Origin: DASVNK01 sp964478815
GTDB taxonomy: Bacteria > Verrucomicrobiota > Verrucomicrobiia > Limisphaerales > SXQI01
Assembly: GCA_964478815.1 (NCBI GenBank)
Contig: CAYZKY010000010.1
Span: 1-64,000 of the forward strand
Length of the DNA: 64,000 nucleotides
Reading direction: 5' to 3'
A program made the translations under genes and the position numbers. The number at the start of each line of letters is the position of its first letter. Within the stretch, counting starts at the first letter, position 1. The notes under the pieces are model-generated. The model saw nothing but the letters and a program-made list of their open reading frames with translations, was not told the origin of the DNA and did no database searches. Below are positions 42,747 through 51,671 of this stretch, one piece after another.

Positions 42747-42971
42747 TCCACACCCTGCGCCCCTGCGCCAAGTTGACTCAGCGTTCCACAACCCCCCGCG
42801 CCGAAGCAAGCGCCTTCCGCCGCCGCGCCACTTTTGCTCGACTACAGGCTCGCTTCGTTCAACTTATTTGCTGGGTCTTCCGATCAATTTGGATCGAGGG
42901 AATGTAGTTCGTCACCGGATAGAGCCATTGAGCCACGCTGCCTCCATCGGGGGAGGGGGGAAGCGCACCAT

Positions 42972-43289
42972 TCAGAGTTCGAGCGCCCAACGAATTGCAG
43001 CCTTGATCGCGGTCAAAGTCGGCTGATCAAACCGACCGCGCTTCTCGATCAACTCATGGTGCTGGTAGGCGGCCAAGGCTTGAACGTTGGCGACGGACTG
43101 GTGCTTCAACCAAGGCACTTTGGGCATGGGAACCTCATATTGGCTTCCCCGGTTTTGCGTGGTGAGCGGAACCACCACCGCGAGCGCTCGGGGAGCCTCT
43201 GAATCGGCCCGGGACACGATGACCACCGGCCTGACTTTGCCTTCGTATCCCATGTCCACCAGGTAGACCTCACCAGGAATCGGTGTCAT
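42972..43289 (-). CDS. MazF/PemK-like toxin (endoribonuclease)
   Basis: 105 residues. It has the CcdB/MazF-like SH3 fold opening IPGEVYLVDMGYEGKVRPVVIVS (conserved Arg-Pro-Val-Val) followed by AVVVPLTTQNRGSQYEVP and LKHQSVANVQALAAY, which match PemK-family toxins that cleave mRNA. The 5' end overlaps the antitoxin frame by 20 bp, typical of a toxin-antitoxin pair translated together. It is slightly short at the C-terminus, but the core is complete. Confidence 0.85.
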   Translation of the reverse strand: MTPIPGEVYLVDMGYEGKVRPVVIVSRADSEAPRALAVVVPLTTQNRGSQYEVPMPKVPWLKHQSVANVQALAAYQHHELIEKRGRFDQPTLTAIKAAIRWALEL

Positions 43290-43503
43290 CCAGGCTCCGC
43301 ATCATCAGGTTTCGGGCTTCTTTCGAGCGCAGGAGTTCGGCATCGGGCGCGGCACTGAGGTTCACCGGCACCCGCCCGGTGCGGGCGATCTCGGTCAGGA
43401 AGATCCGAACCATCTCCGCCGTCGAGGTGCCAAGGGATCGCGTCACCTTCTCGGCTTTATCCAGCAGAGGCTTATCGACCCGGCAACGAAAGAGCACCGT
43501 CAT
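43270..43503 (-). CDS. RelB/DinJ-like antitoxin
   Basis: 77 residues. The N-terminus TVLFRCRVDKPLLDKAEKVTRSLGTSTAEMVRIFLTEIA is the ribbon-helix-helix DNA-binding part of RelB/DinJ antitoxins. GRVPVNLSAAPDAELL is the toxin-binding tail. DinJ normally pairs with YafQ-type RNases. Here the adjacent toxin is MazF-like, so this is a hybrid module. It is expected to neutralise the toxin and repress the shared promoter. Confidence 0.85.
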   Translation of the reverse strand: MTVLFRCRVDKPLLDKAEKVTRSLGTSTAEMVRIFLTEIARTGRVPVNLSAAPDAELLRSKEARNLMMRSLDDTDSW

Positions 43504-43657
43504 GCCTCAATTGTGCCAAGGCTGCCTCAAATTGCAATCGGCGCGCAAAACCGGCAGCTATCTCGCGTCGTCGATTCTGGCCGGACGATGGAAGACCGGC
43601 AGATCGTGCGTTCCAATTCTCGATTCCGGGTTTAGACTTTATTCGAAACGCACCGCC

Positions 43658-44701
43658 ATGAACCGACGTGAATTTGTTCGAGATGCTTTGGGAGGGATTG
43701 CCCTCGCCGCCACCATAGCCGGCGCGGCCGCCGAGAATCGGCCGGGAAGGCGCATTCCGATCGGCTTTCTGGGAGCCAGCCACAGCCATGCGCTGGGGAA
43801 GATCAAGATCGCCCAAAGCAGCCCGGATTGGGAACTGGTCGGCGTTCACGAAGAGGATGCGGCTGTCCGCGAGGCTTGTCGCAAGGCGGGCACGCCGCTG
43901 CTCCCGGCGGCGGACGTGCTCGCCCGGGCGGAGGTGATCGCGGTCGAATCCGCCGTCCAGGACCACGGCCGGCACGCGCTGCAGGCGCTGCGAGCCGGGA
44001 AGCATGTCCATGTCGAGAAACCGCCCTCCGACAACCTGGAGGATGTTCGCGCCATGACCGAACTGGCGCGCGCCAAAGGGCTCCATCTGCAATCCGGCTA
44101 CATGTGGCGGAACCATCCCGGGTTCGAGAAGATTTTCGAAGCGGTGCGAAGCGGCTGGCTCGGCGAAGTCTTCATGATCCGGGCCTTTATGAGCAACTAT
44201 CTCGACGCCGCCCGCCGGCCGGAGTGGGGCCAGTTCGCCGGAGGAGCCATGTTCGAGCAGGGGTCGCACTTGATCGATCCGATCGTGCGGCTGCTGGGAC
44301 GCCCCACCCGCATCACGCCGTTTCTCCGCACGGACGGCGAGCCCAAGGATAACTTCAAGGACAACAACGTGGCCGTGCTCGAGTTCGGCAGCGCGGTCGC
44401 CGTGGTCATGAATAGCTCCCTCCACGCCGCGAAGAGCCCGGCCCGCTCGTTCGAGGTGCTGGGCCGGAACGGCACCGCCACGCTCCGCCCGATCGAGCCG
44501 CCGACCCTGGAAATCGAGCTGGTCCGGGCTGCCGGACCGTATCCGGCCGGACGGCAGACCGTGCCGCTTCGCCCGTATCAACGTTACGCCGACGACCTGG
44601 CCGAACTCGCCGCGGCCGTGCGGGGCGAGCGGAAGATGGGCGTCACGCTCGACGAAGAACTGCTGGTGCAGGAGGCCGTCCTGCGCGCCAGCGGGATGTA
44701 A
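43658..44701 (+). CDS. Gfo/Idh/MocA-family oxidoreductase with Tat-type signal
   Basis: 347 residues from ATG 43658. The N-terminus MNRREFVRDALGGIALAATIAGAAA has a twin-arginine signal (NRREFVRD), so the folded, NAD(P)-containing enzyme would be exported. The Rossmann domain begins IPIGFLGASHSHALGKIK, followed by AVESAVQDHGRHALQALRAGKHVHVEKPPSDNLED with the EKP motif, and the C-terminal domain has YMWRNHPGFEKIFEAV and GSHLIDPIVRLLG. This group oxidises or epimerises sugars, often in degradation pathways of the Planctomycetes-Verrucomicrobia. The substrate is unknown. It faces the antitoxin gene divergently, across about 150 bp. Confidence 0.88.
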   Translation: MNRREFVRDALGGIALAATIAGAAAENRPGRRIPIGFLGASHSHALGKIKIAQSSPDWELVGVHEEDAAVREACRKAGTPLLPAADVLARAEVIAVESAVQDHGRHALQALRAGKHVHVEKPPSDNLEDVRAMTELARAKGLHLQSGYMWRNHPGFEKIFEAVRSGWLGEVFMIRAFMSNYLDAARRPEWGQFAGGAMFEQGSHLIDPIVRLLGRPTRITPFLRTDGEPKDNFKDNNVAVLEFGSAVAVVMNSSLHAAKSPARSFEVLGRNGTATLRPIEPPTLEIELVRAAGPYPAGRQTVPLRPYQRYADDLAELAAAVRGERKMGVTLDEELLVQEAVLRASGM

Positions 44702-44725
44702 CGGCCCGGCCAAGCCAGGCCAGCT

Positions 44726-45880
44726 CTACAGCGCCTGCAAGTAAAGGTCGCGCAGATCAGCCTCGGTCACCGGCACCGGATTCGTTTGGTGGCAGGTGTC
44801 CTGGTAGGCTTCCGGCGCCATCTTGACGACGTGTTGCTCGGTGACGTTGTGCTGTCGGAGACCCGGCCGCAGGCCCAAATCGTTCATGAAGTTCGTGATG
44901 AACTCGATCGTCCGGGCATCGGCCTCGTGATCGCTCGCTCGAACGACGTCCAAACCGCAGGCCAGGCCGACGCGGCGGTACAGGCCCGGTTTGCGGGCCG
45001 CGTTGAAGCGCATCACGAACGGCAGGCACAGGGCATTGGCCAGGCCGTGATGCATGCCGCAGACCGTCGAGAGCGGGTGCGCCAGCGAGTGCGTGGCTCC
45101 CAGGTCTTTCTGGAACGCGACCGCGCCCATCGCCGCTGCCACCAGCATCTTCCCTCGGGCCTCCAGATCGCCGCCATTCCGGTAAGCGCACGGCAAGGCT
45201 TCGACGGCCAAATGGATCCCCTCCAAAGCGACGCCGTCGCACAGCGGATGAAAGACCGGCGACGTGAAACTCTCGATGCAATGGGTGATGGCATCCACTC
45301 CAGTGGCCGCCGTCAACTTCGGGGGCAGACCCTTCGTCACCTCCGGGTCGAGCAACACCAGGTTCGCCAACAGGCCCGGATGAAAGAGCACGAACTTCCG
45401 GCCCGTCTTCTGCAGGATGATCACCGAGCTTCGGCCCACCTCGCTGCCCGTGCCCGCCGTGGTGGGGATGGCCACGCAAGGGGCCAGACCGTGCCAGTCG
45501 TCCTTCCAGTCGAAATTCTCGAGCTTGAAGCCCGGACGTTTGAGCAGCAGGCGAACCGCCTTCCCGGCGTCGAGCGCGCTGCCGCCGCCAAAGGCGATGA
45601 CCGAATCGCAGCCGGCCGTGGTGTAAGCCGCCGCTCCATCGACGACGTCCTGCTCGACGGGATTGGGGTGAACATTCGAAAAGACGAACCAACCACGGCC
45701 TTCACGATCCGCGCCGAGGGCGTTCCGCAGCAGCGCGAAGGCCTCGGTGGGCAACAGGCCCGGATCGGTGACGATCAGGGGGCGCTCCAGCCCGAGCTGC
45801 TTGAGGCGGCACGGCAGTTCGTGGACGGCTCCAGCGCCGAAAACGGTCGTGGTCGGAAATGAGAACGTGGACAATGTCAT
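44726..45880 (-). CDS. Iron-type (group III) alcohol dehydrogenase
   Basis: 384 residues from ATG 45880. The N-terminal nucleotide-binding domain has AFGGGSALDAGKAVRLL and IPTTAGTGSEV. The C-terminal metal site includes Asp and His in GVDAITHCIESF and ATHSLAHPLSTVCGMHHGLANALCLP. These fit the iron-dependent ADH family that interconverts alcohols and aldehydes with NAD(P)H. Substrate range (ethanol, lactaldehyde, butanol) cannot be set from sequence. It is convergent with the oxidoreductase gene (24 bp between stops). The upstream 450 bp contains repeats but no identified promoter. Confidence 0.92.
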   Translation of the reverse strand: MTLSTFSFPTTTVFGAGAVHELPCRLKQLGLERPLIVTDPGLLPTEAFALLRNALGADREGRGWFVFSNVHPNPVEQDVVDGAAAYTTAGCDSVIAFGGGSALDAGKAVRLLLKRPGFKLENFDWKDDWHGLAPCVAIPTTAGTGSEVGRSSVIILQKTGRKFVLFHPGLLANLVLLDPEVTKGLPPKLTAATGVDAITHCIESFTSPVFHPLCDGVALEGIHLAVEALPCAYRNGGDLEARGKMLVAAAMGAVAFQKDLGATHSLAHPLSTVCGMHHGLANALCLPFVMRFNAARKPGLYRRVGLACGLDVVRASDHEADARTIEFITNFMNDLGLRPGLRQHNVTEQHVVKMAPEAYQDTCHQTNPVPVTEADLRDLYLQAL

Positions 45881-46327
45881 AGTTGCATCCCGGTCCAGCC
45901 GGTTTTTGGAGCGGCAAGGTAGAAGCGCACTCCGTCGAAAGCAATCCCGGAACCGGAAACGAGCGACGGCGATGGCTGACGGGAAGTGGAGTGGTGGAGA
46001 GAAAAGAGCCGGAAGTGGTGAATGGTGGAGAATCGGGCGGATTCGGCGGCGGCCTCTATTTCTCAATACGTTGATGGATAGTTACTTACGAATTTTTTTA
46101 ACGTGGAAAATGGAAGTGGTGAATGAGTGGTGGATTCTGGTGAATTGCGGTGGTTTTGGGCGAATCGTGGTGAATCGCACCGCTGGGGCGCATCGAACCC
46201 CAACCCAGGCCGGGCAACATTTTGCGGCAGCGCGGACCTTCGAATTGCGGAGCCGCCCGAGTGAAAGCCGGCCTGCGGCGGGGCGGCGAGGTTGTTCGGC
46301 AGAGTGCCAGGAGCGGGGCACTTCAGA
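45881..46327. other. Intergenic stretch with GTGGTGAAT repeats
   Basis: No gene was found. The plus strand is Gly-codon-like and G/A-rich. GTGGTGAAT recurs at 46015, 46116 and 46167, and the 14-mer GGAAGTGGTGAATG occurs exactly at 46011 and 46112, 101 bp apart. An AT-rich island (about 46060-46110) with a run of T (ACGAATTTTTTTAACG) may hold the promoter of the alcohol dehydrogenase gene or transcript end signals of the prepilin gene. Confidence 0.5.
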
Positions 46328-47167
46328 TCAGGGCCGGAGGTAGGAGACGATGGTGCGCCATTTGGTGGCGTTGTCGCCGGGAGTTTCGGCGGAAGGGGTG
46401 GCTCCGGTGTCGCCCCAGAGCTTGGTATCGAAGGCGGCCTTCGTCGTGGTGTAAGTGGCGTGGCCATCGCCCCAGAGGGCATTGAGACCGCCCGGGTTTT
46501 TGCCGGAGCGGTGGGCCAGCGTGCCCCAAGTGTAGATCAGATCGGTGACGATGGTGCGCTGGGCGCTGAGCTGGGTCTGCTTGGAAGCGACCTGGGTCCA
46601 ACCAAGCTTTTCCTCGGCGGCCTTTTTCGAGGGCAAGTCGGTTTGAGGGAAGTAGTTGTAGGTCGTGTTCACCTGGCCATCGATGGCGTACATGGGCCAA
46701 GGCACCCTGGAACTCTCGAAGTAATACTTCTCGAAACCGACGCGCAGGCCCTTCGCATGGCGAAGGCTCGGGCAGTAAAAGAGGTCGGGCGAACGCAGAT
46801 AGTTTCCGACGTAGAGATAACCCAGGTTGGCGGCGAGGCGGGCTTCGGCCGCCTTGCCGACCTGGCCGCCCCAACCGAAGAGCAAATAACTATTGTATGG
46901 GCCGACACCGGGCACGCGATCCGGATCGAAGAGCGGCGGGGGCAGTTTGTCCTGATTGTCATCGGCGTAGAGGAAGGTGCCGAGTCCCATTTGGCGGAGA
47001 TTGTTGAGGCAGGACGTCTTCTTCGATTTCTCCTTCGCGCTGGCCAGGGCGGGCAAGAGCATGCCGGCGAGAATGGCGATGATGGCGATGACGACGAGCA
47101 ACTCGATCAGGGTAAAGGCCGGAAGTTTGCGGCCTCCTCGCCAAGTTTCGCATCGAAACGCATTCAT
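46328..47167 (-). CDS. Prepilin-like secreted protein (DUF1559-type)
   Basis: 279 residues from ATG 47167. A basic leader (MNAFRCETWRGGRKLPA) precedes the class III prepilin motif FTLIELLVVIAIIAILAGM, cleaved before Phe by a PilD-type peptidase and then N-methylated. The mature part has the long hydrophobic N-terminal helix followed by a globular domain with CPS, and near the C-terminus the DGH motif (ALWGDGHATY) expected in this family. Where the H-X9-DG motif is usual, an Asn occupies the His position (NPGGLNALWGDG). The proteins form a large Planctomycetes-Verrucomicrobia family whose roles are mostly unknown. They may assemble through the type II secretion or type IV pilus machinery. Confidence 0.85.
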   Translation of the reverse strand: MNAFRCETWRGGRKLPAFTLIELLVVIAIIAILAGMLLPALASAKEKSKKTSCLNNLRQMGLGTFLYADDNQDKLPPPLFDPDRVPGVGPYNSYLLFGWGGQVGKAAEARLAANLGYLYVGNYLRSPDLFYCPSLRHAKGLRVGFEKYYFESSRVPWPMYAIDGQVNTTYNYFPQTDLPSKKAAEEKLGWTQVASKQTQLSAQRTIVTDLIYTWGTLAHRSGKNPGGLNALWGDGHATYTTTKAAFDTKLWGDTGATPSAETPGDNATKWRTIVSYLRP

Positions 47168-47384
47168 AGGAACTCCCCGGCTCGAGTCCCATCCGCCCAA
47201 CACGAGCCACAGAACTCTGAGAGTCACCGTAGCCGCCACGCGCTTCTAAGCAAGGTTATTCGTAGGTGGTGTGTCACAAGTGGCGGACAGCGGGGAACGG
47301 TTTTTTCGAGAGGTGAGGCAGCACGCACCGGCTTTGGAGAAAAATGTCGAGGGGACTTTCGGCTCGATGGCGGCCCGACGGTTG

Positions 47385-48983
47385 CTACGGTATGCGGTAG
47401 AAGCGTTTCAGGGCGGTGATCCAGGTTTCGGGGACGGAGAAATAGGCCAGCCAGATTCCATCATGGAGAAGCAACGCACCGAAGACCATGAGAAGCAGGG
47501 CGACGAAGGCCAAGTAGCGCAAGCGCCGCAGGGCTGTCATGAGGTCGAGGTGCCAAGAGCATTTAGGATAGTAGGCGGCCCAGTTGCCGGCGAGGTCATG
47601 GCTGCGCGCGTGGCCGGCGAGCGCGAACATGCCCAACCCCGCGCCGGCCATGATCCATTGAGCCCAGTGCCAGGGGGCGATCTGTTCCCAACGGATCGCC
47701 AAGAAAACCTTCAAGGGAAGAAGGGCGGGGAGTGACTCCATGTCCGCCATGGCGTTCCAGTCGACGTAGCGGTCCACGAGAGACACCAGCACCAAGAGCA
47801 CACTCAGGCCGGTCACACACTTTTGGAACGGATCGGTCCACGGAAAGCAAAGAGCCTGTTTCTGCTGGCCTTCGACTTCGGCCACCGGTGGGGGCTTAAG
47901 CAGGTAGGCCAGGGGCCACCAGAACCAAGCGGTGGCCTTGATATTGAGGCGGTAGAGAAAAGCCGGGAGGAAGAAGCAGGTGGCCATAAGCGGGTACGCC
48001 CCCAACTTGAACATGCCCTTACTATGATGCATTGATTTGGTCAGACCATCCAGCGCTAATATGGGCAGAGAATCACGAATGCCCGGCATAAGCTCAGGAG
48101 GTAGGCAGGAATCTGTTAAAAAATTGTTCTCGCGCCAGTTCTTGGGCAGTTGGCGGAAGCCAGCGGAGAGATAACGCAGGGTCGCCAGCACCCGGAAGAA
48201 GAAGCTTCGCAGGGCGATACCCGAAACTAAACCCACAATGGTGCCCAGACCTGCTCCCGCGCCGGCCATACAAAACACCGTCAAAACCGAAACCACAGCC
48301 GAAAACACGGTCGTACCCGCAGCCACAATCGCAGCCGAAAACGCGCCTGCCAATGCACCCTTCAGCGCAACCGCGCTCGACAACGCAACCACAATCGCAC
48401 CCTCCTCCTTGCCTTCCAACTCACTCATACCCATCACAACTGGCCCCTTTAACCCTTCCGCAACCGCACCCGTTAACACATCCGCAAATGCAACCATGAA
48501 CGCAGATGCAAGCGCAAATGCTGTCGAAACAGCGAGTGCTCCTATGAAAGCCGCCCAGCCAAGCAGGGGCCACCGCTCAAGTCCGGACATCCCGTCGTGG
48601 ATTACAGAGCGAGCGACGAAGAAAGAACCGATTACTGAGCCCAAGGCCATAGTGCCGAACCAAATTGCCGCCCGCAAGTTTGACCACAGGTCGTAGTTCG
48701 CAAGCCGAAGCCAGTCTTTGGCAAACCAGCGGACTCCGGCCGCGATGGAATCCGGCGAGCGCAGGAGCAGGAACGGCGCGATGAAGACGCTGCTAACAAG
48801 ATGCCAGTGGGTGTCGTAGCGGAAGGCGATCCACCAGTAAAGGGCCACGGCACCGACCGTTTCCGCGCAGGCGAGCACAGAAATCTGGCTCGCGGCTCGG
48901 GAGGCGAGTGAGGAATGCCAGACCCAGCCGCGCGTCCGGGTGGGACGATCGGGACCTAGCGTAGGTTGGAGCCCGTTGTCCAT
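47385..48983 (-). CDS. Polytopic membrane protein with Ala/Val/Gly-rich core (unrecognised)
   Basis: 532 residues from ATG 48983. About eight to ten hydrophobic segments are present. The N-terminal part (VGAVALYWWIAFRYDTHWHLVSSVFIAPFLLLRSPDSIAAGVRWF) and the C-terminal part (ILALDGLTKSMHHS, then WHWAQWIMAGAGLGMFALAG) look like ordinary membrane protein. Residues about 150-250 are extremely rich in Ala, Val and Gly (AIVVALSSAVALKGALAGAF, AIVAAGTTVFSAVVSV), like a chain of small-residue helices. They are encoded by C/A-rich degenerate repeats at DNA level. I recognise no family. It could be a channel or a sensor. It is probably real, since the frame stays open over 1.6 kb with membrane-protein periodicity. 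Confidence 0.7.
   Translation of the reverse strand: MDNGLQPTLGPDRPTRTRGWVWHSSLASRAASQISVLACAETVGAVALYWWIAFRYDTHWHLVSSVFIAPFLLLRSPDSIAAGVRWFAKDWLRLANYDLWSNLRAAIWFGTMALGSVIGSFFVARSVIHDGMSGLERWPLLGWAAFIGALAVSTAFALASAFMVAFADVLTGAVAEGLKGPVVMGMSELEGKEEGAIVVALSSAVALKGALAGAFSAAIVAAGTTVFSAVVSVLTVFCMAGAGAGLGTIVGLVSGIALRSFFFRVLATLRYLSAGFRQLPKNWRENNFLTDSCLPPELMPGIRDSLPILALDGLTKSMHHSKGMFKLGAYPLMATCFFLPAFLYRLNIKATAWFWWPLAYLLKPPPVAEVEGQQKQALCFPWTDPFQKCVTGLSVLLVLVSLVDRYVDWNAMADMESLPALLPLKVFLAIRWEQIAPWHWAQWIMAGAGLGMFALAGHARSHDLAGNWAAYYPKCSWHLDLMTALRRLRYLAFVALLLMVFGALLLHDGIWLAYFSVPETWITALKRFYRIP
48238..48540. repeat. Degenerate short repeat tract inside the polytopic protein gene
   Basis: The plus strand is strongly C- and A-rich and G-poor over about 300 bp, with recurring units such as AACGCAACC, ACCGCACCCG, AATCGCACCC and CAAATGCAACC. 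It encodes the Ala/Val/Gly-rich part of the overlapping minus-strand protein. Open frames on the plus strand here are low-complexity side effects. Confidence 0.55.
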
Positions 48984-49266
48984 GACAAGGCTTATTTGTC
49001 GCAGAAGGCTAGGACCTGAGCAAGCAAGGGCAGCAATTCACATTTGGGGGCAGAGAAGAGGTCGTTCGCGGAAGAATGTTGGGCGGTTTGCTGGAGATCG
49101 TCCGGGCGCGGCGCCCGAACGGGACCGCCGAGGCGGCTGTCCCACCCACAATGAGAATCGCTGATTTGAAGGGCTAAAAGCCTCGCGGCCGCGCTGCGCG
49201 GATGGGTCCCGCGGCTCTTCGACTGCCTCAGTGGAAAGTGGCGAGCGGGCGTCCGCGATGTAACGG

Positions 49267-51330
49267 TTACTGCGAGAAGTCGATAAAACCGACGAACATT
49301 TCCATCCAGGATTGATCCCCCCAGCGGACGCGCGCGCCCGGATCGGGATTCGAGAGATTCTGCGGCGAGTTGTCGAACGCACCCGAGATCAGCAGTTTCG
49401 CGCCCGCGGGCAGGACTTTCGGTTCCGCGAGTTCGTAGCCGACTTGCCAGGCGAAGTCATAGTCCGGAACCGAGAGCAGCACCTCGCGGCGGCCGCCCGG
49501 GTAGAGGACCTCATATTTCACGCGCTTGCCCCGGACGTGCATGTGGGGATTCAAGCGGTGGATGGTAATGCCGGTGTTCAGAACGAGCTCCGTGGCGACG
49601 GGATGATCCCGGGCGCCCGCCGGAATGACGAACGAATTATTGGCCGGCCCCATGGAATTGAAGATACGCCGTGGCTTGGTCTTGTAATACCAGAGAGCGA
49701 GCGTGGGCACGTCGTTCGTCGCTTCGCCGTAAGGCGTGTAGTGAAGGTTAAAGGTGAGCCAGTTCGATCTCGTGAGCGCGATGCCGGTATCCGGCGGGAG
49801 TTGGAAGGGACGGTAGCCGGGAACAAACTCGGCGATGTGAGCCTCGTAGGTGGAGTTGTCCGCCGTGCCGCTATTGCCGATGCGATCCTTCCAGACCAGA
49901 TAATGATGCACCGCCCGATAATTCGAGGGGCGGACGATGGCGGCTTTGAGCCAGACGTTCGTCGGGTTGGGACTCTGCGCGTAGATGTAGCGATAGGGCT
50001 CCGAGCCCTCGGCCTTGATCGGCTGAACGGGGATCGAAACCACGGCGTCCGGCTCGCCCAATTCCGGGGGCCATTCGTCGAACGCCGGGGGCGGAGGCAG
50101 GTCGGCCAGAGGGTCTCCGCCCGATCCGCGCGGCGCGCCCGCATCCAGCCAGCGGACCAGCGCGGACTTGGCTTCGCCCGGGAGGGAGAGGTTGTTGGCG
50201 AACCGGCCGTACTCCGGGTCGGCGTGCCAGGGAGGCATGCGCCCGGAAAGCACCGCGTGCTTGATGACCGGAGCCCACGCCTCGGCCACGCTGTGGTTCG
50301 TGAGAGCAAATGGAGCCACTCCGTTGGGGCGATGGCAGGTCGCGCAGTACTGGCGGAAGATGGGCGCGACGACCTCCGCGTAGCCGGGCACTTCGCCGGC
50401 GACATGGGCCAGCGGCGCGCCTCGGGCCGGGGTGCGCATCAGCTTCACGGGTTCGGTGCGCGTCAATGCGGCGAGGGCCTGGCCGAGATAGGATTCGGTG
50501 GCCGTGGCATTCCCGCCCCCGATTTCGCCACGGTAGGGCACCACGAAGGTGGGGGGCTGAACGACCGCGACTTGCTTTTCGCGAGTCAGCCCCACCGAAC
50601 GTGCCGCCACGCCGTGCGTGTCGAATAGAACCGGCGCGAGGAGTCCCATCGCCTTGACCTGCGCGAGCACGTTGCTCCGGACAGGGGCCGGGTCCGACAG
50701 CAGCACCCAGAGTTCGGCCTTGTTGGTATAGGTGGAAACGAGGTCGTTCAAAACCGGCACCAGGGGCTGGAGGCCATCCAGAGCGGTTCCAGCGGCCAGA
50801 ACCGCGATCGCCTGGCGGTGCGTGTGGTAGAACAGGTCGTGCGCGACTCCTGCCTGGTCGAGCAGCCGGAAATTCGACGCGGAATCCGCCAGCAGGTCCG
50901 GCCCGCCCGCCCGCAGGCGAAAGTAGCGCGCCGAGGCGTCGAAGGCTGAGGCGTCGCTCCAGTGCAACGCGGGGCCATCCATCACGAAGGACACCCATTC
51001 ATCCCACGGTTGCTGGCGCAGGTCGCCGGTCGTTTCGAGATGGTACGTTTCGCCCGGCGTGCCGTTGAGGATGAGCTGCGGAGCCCCGCCTTGCCGTGGC
51101 CATTCGATGGCAAGCTGGGGAAGCGCGCCCGCCTGCCATGCTCGCAGCGAGGCGCGCTGCTTGATTCGAGCCTGGCGCGCGGCCTCGTTGCGGACGGCTT
51201 GCACCAGTCCCAGGCTGCTCGCGGGGGCACAGATCGGGTCCGAGGGCGGCGTCGCCCGCAGGGAAATGGACGCACTCAGGATGGCGAAGGCCATCATGAT
51301 GCCGAGACGGGAGAATCCAGAAAAACTCAT
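49267..51330 (-). CDS. Secreted redoxin-like / c-type heme / copper monooxygenase-like protein
   Basis: 687 residues from ATG 51330 (a GTG sits one codon upstream). The signal segment (FSRLGIMMAFAILSASISLRA) is followed by about 60-150 residues of beta-rich sequence, then a thioredoxin-like domain (about 145-300, LLDQAGVAHDLFYHTHRQAIAVLAAG) without a CxxC pair. A c-type heme motif CATCH occurs near residue 330 in RQYCATCHRPNGVAPF. The rest (about 430-680) resembles the type II copper monooxygenase fold with candidate ligands YRAVHHYLVWKD, NLHYTPYG and LNPHMHVRGK. It shares its heme and copper parts with the protein at 11826-13667, but the TPR tail is missing and the redoxin domain replaces the membrane anchor. 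Substrate unknown. Confidence 0.8.
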   Translation of the reverse strand: MSFSGFSRLGIMMAFAILSASISLRATPPSDPICAPASSLGLVQAVRNEAARQARIKQRASLRAWQAGALPQLAIEWPRQGGAPQLILNGTPGETYHLETTGDLRQQPWDEWVSFVMDGPALHWSDASAFDASARYFRLRAGGPDLLADSASNFRLLDQAGVAHDLFYHTHRQAIAVLAAGTALDGLQPLVPVLNDLVSTYTNKAELWVLLSDPAPVRSNVLAQVKAMGLLAPVLFDTHGVAARSVGLTREKQVAVVQPPTFVVPYRGEIGGGNATATESYLGQALAALTRTEPVKLMRTPARGAPLAHVAGEVPGYAEVVAPIFRQYCATCHRPNGVAPFALTNHSVAEAWAPVIKHAVLSGRMPPWHADPEYGRFANNLSLPGEAKSALVRWLDAGAPRGSGGDPLADLPPPPAFDEWPPELGEPDAVVSIPVQPIKAEGSEPYRYIYAQSPNPTNVWLKAAIVRPSNYRAVHHYLVWKDRIGNSGTADNSTYEAHIAEFVPGYRPFQLPPDTGIALTRSNWLTFNLHYTPYGEATNDVPTLALWYYKTKPRRIFNSMGPANNSFVIPAGARDHPVATELVLNTGITIHRLNPHMHVRGKRVKYEVLYPGGRREVLLSVPDYDFAWQVGYELAEPKVLPAGAKLLISGAFDNSPQNLSNPDPGARVRWGDQSWMEMFVGFIDFSQ

Positions 51331-51347
51331 CACTCCATTCCATTATG

Positions 51348-51353
51348 ATTATA
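51348..51353 (-). promoter_or_regulatory. Consensus -10 element upstream of the redoxin/heme/copper gene
   Basis: The minus strand reads TATAAT exactly, 17 bp before the ATG at 51330. No good -35 box is spaced 16-18 bp upstream. The wider divergent gap (51334-51671) shows no other feature apart from GGAG eight bases before the ATG at 51672. Confidence 0.4.
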
Positions 51354-51671
51354 AAGCGAAATGGATGCAAGGTTACACTCGAGTGCGATGGCCACTGCCG
51401 GTCGGCGGCGGGTGGCATACGACGGCCTCCGAGCCCGTCCGGCGGCCGGAGCACGCGGGGGCACGGGCGCTCCGCTCCCCGGTCGGGCCGTGGCTGGGTT
51501 TGGGCAGGGGTGGAATCGTTCAAGAAATTCCTCGAACCCGTCCAAGCTCGAAAGGGCCGGGCGGGAGAAGGTCATTCTCAATGTCACCCGTAGCGTTGCG
51601 ACCGCCAGGCGTATGGACCTTGGGCAGCGCCGAGCCGGGAATATGGAGTGGATAATATTTTGGAGAAGCCT

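Noticed and set aside
48238..48696. Plus-strand frame of 152 codons, Ala/Thr/Pro/Asn-rich
   Set aside because: It is the reverse side of the low-complexity tract in the membrane protein gene and has no start context.
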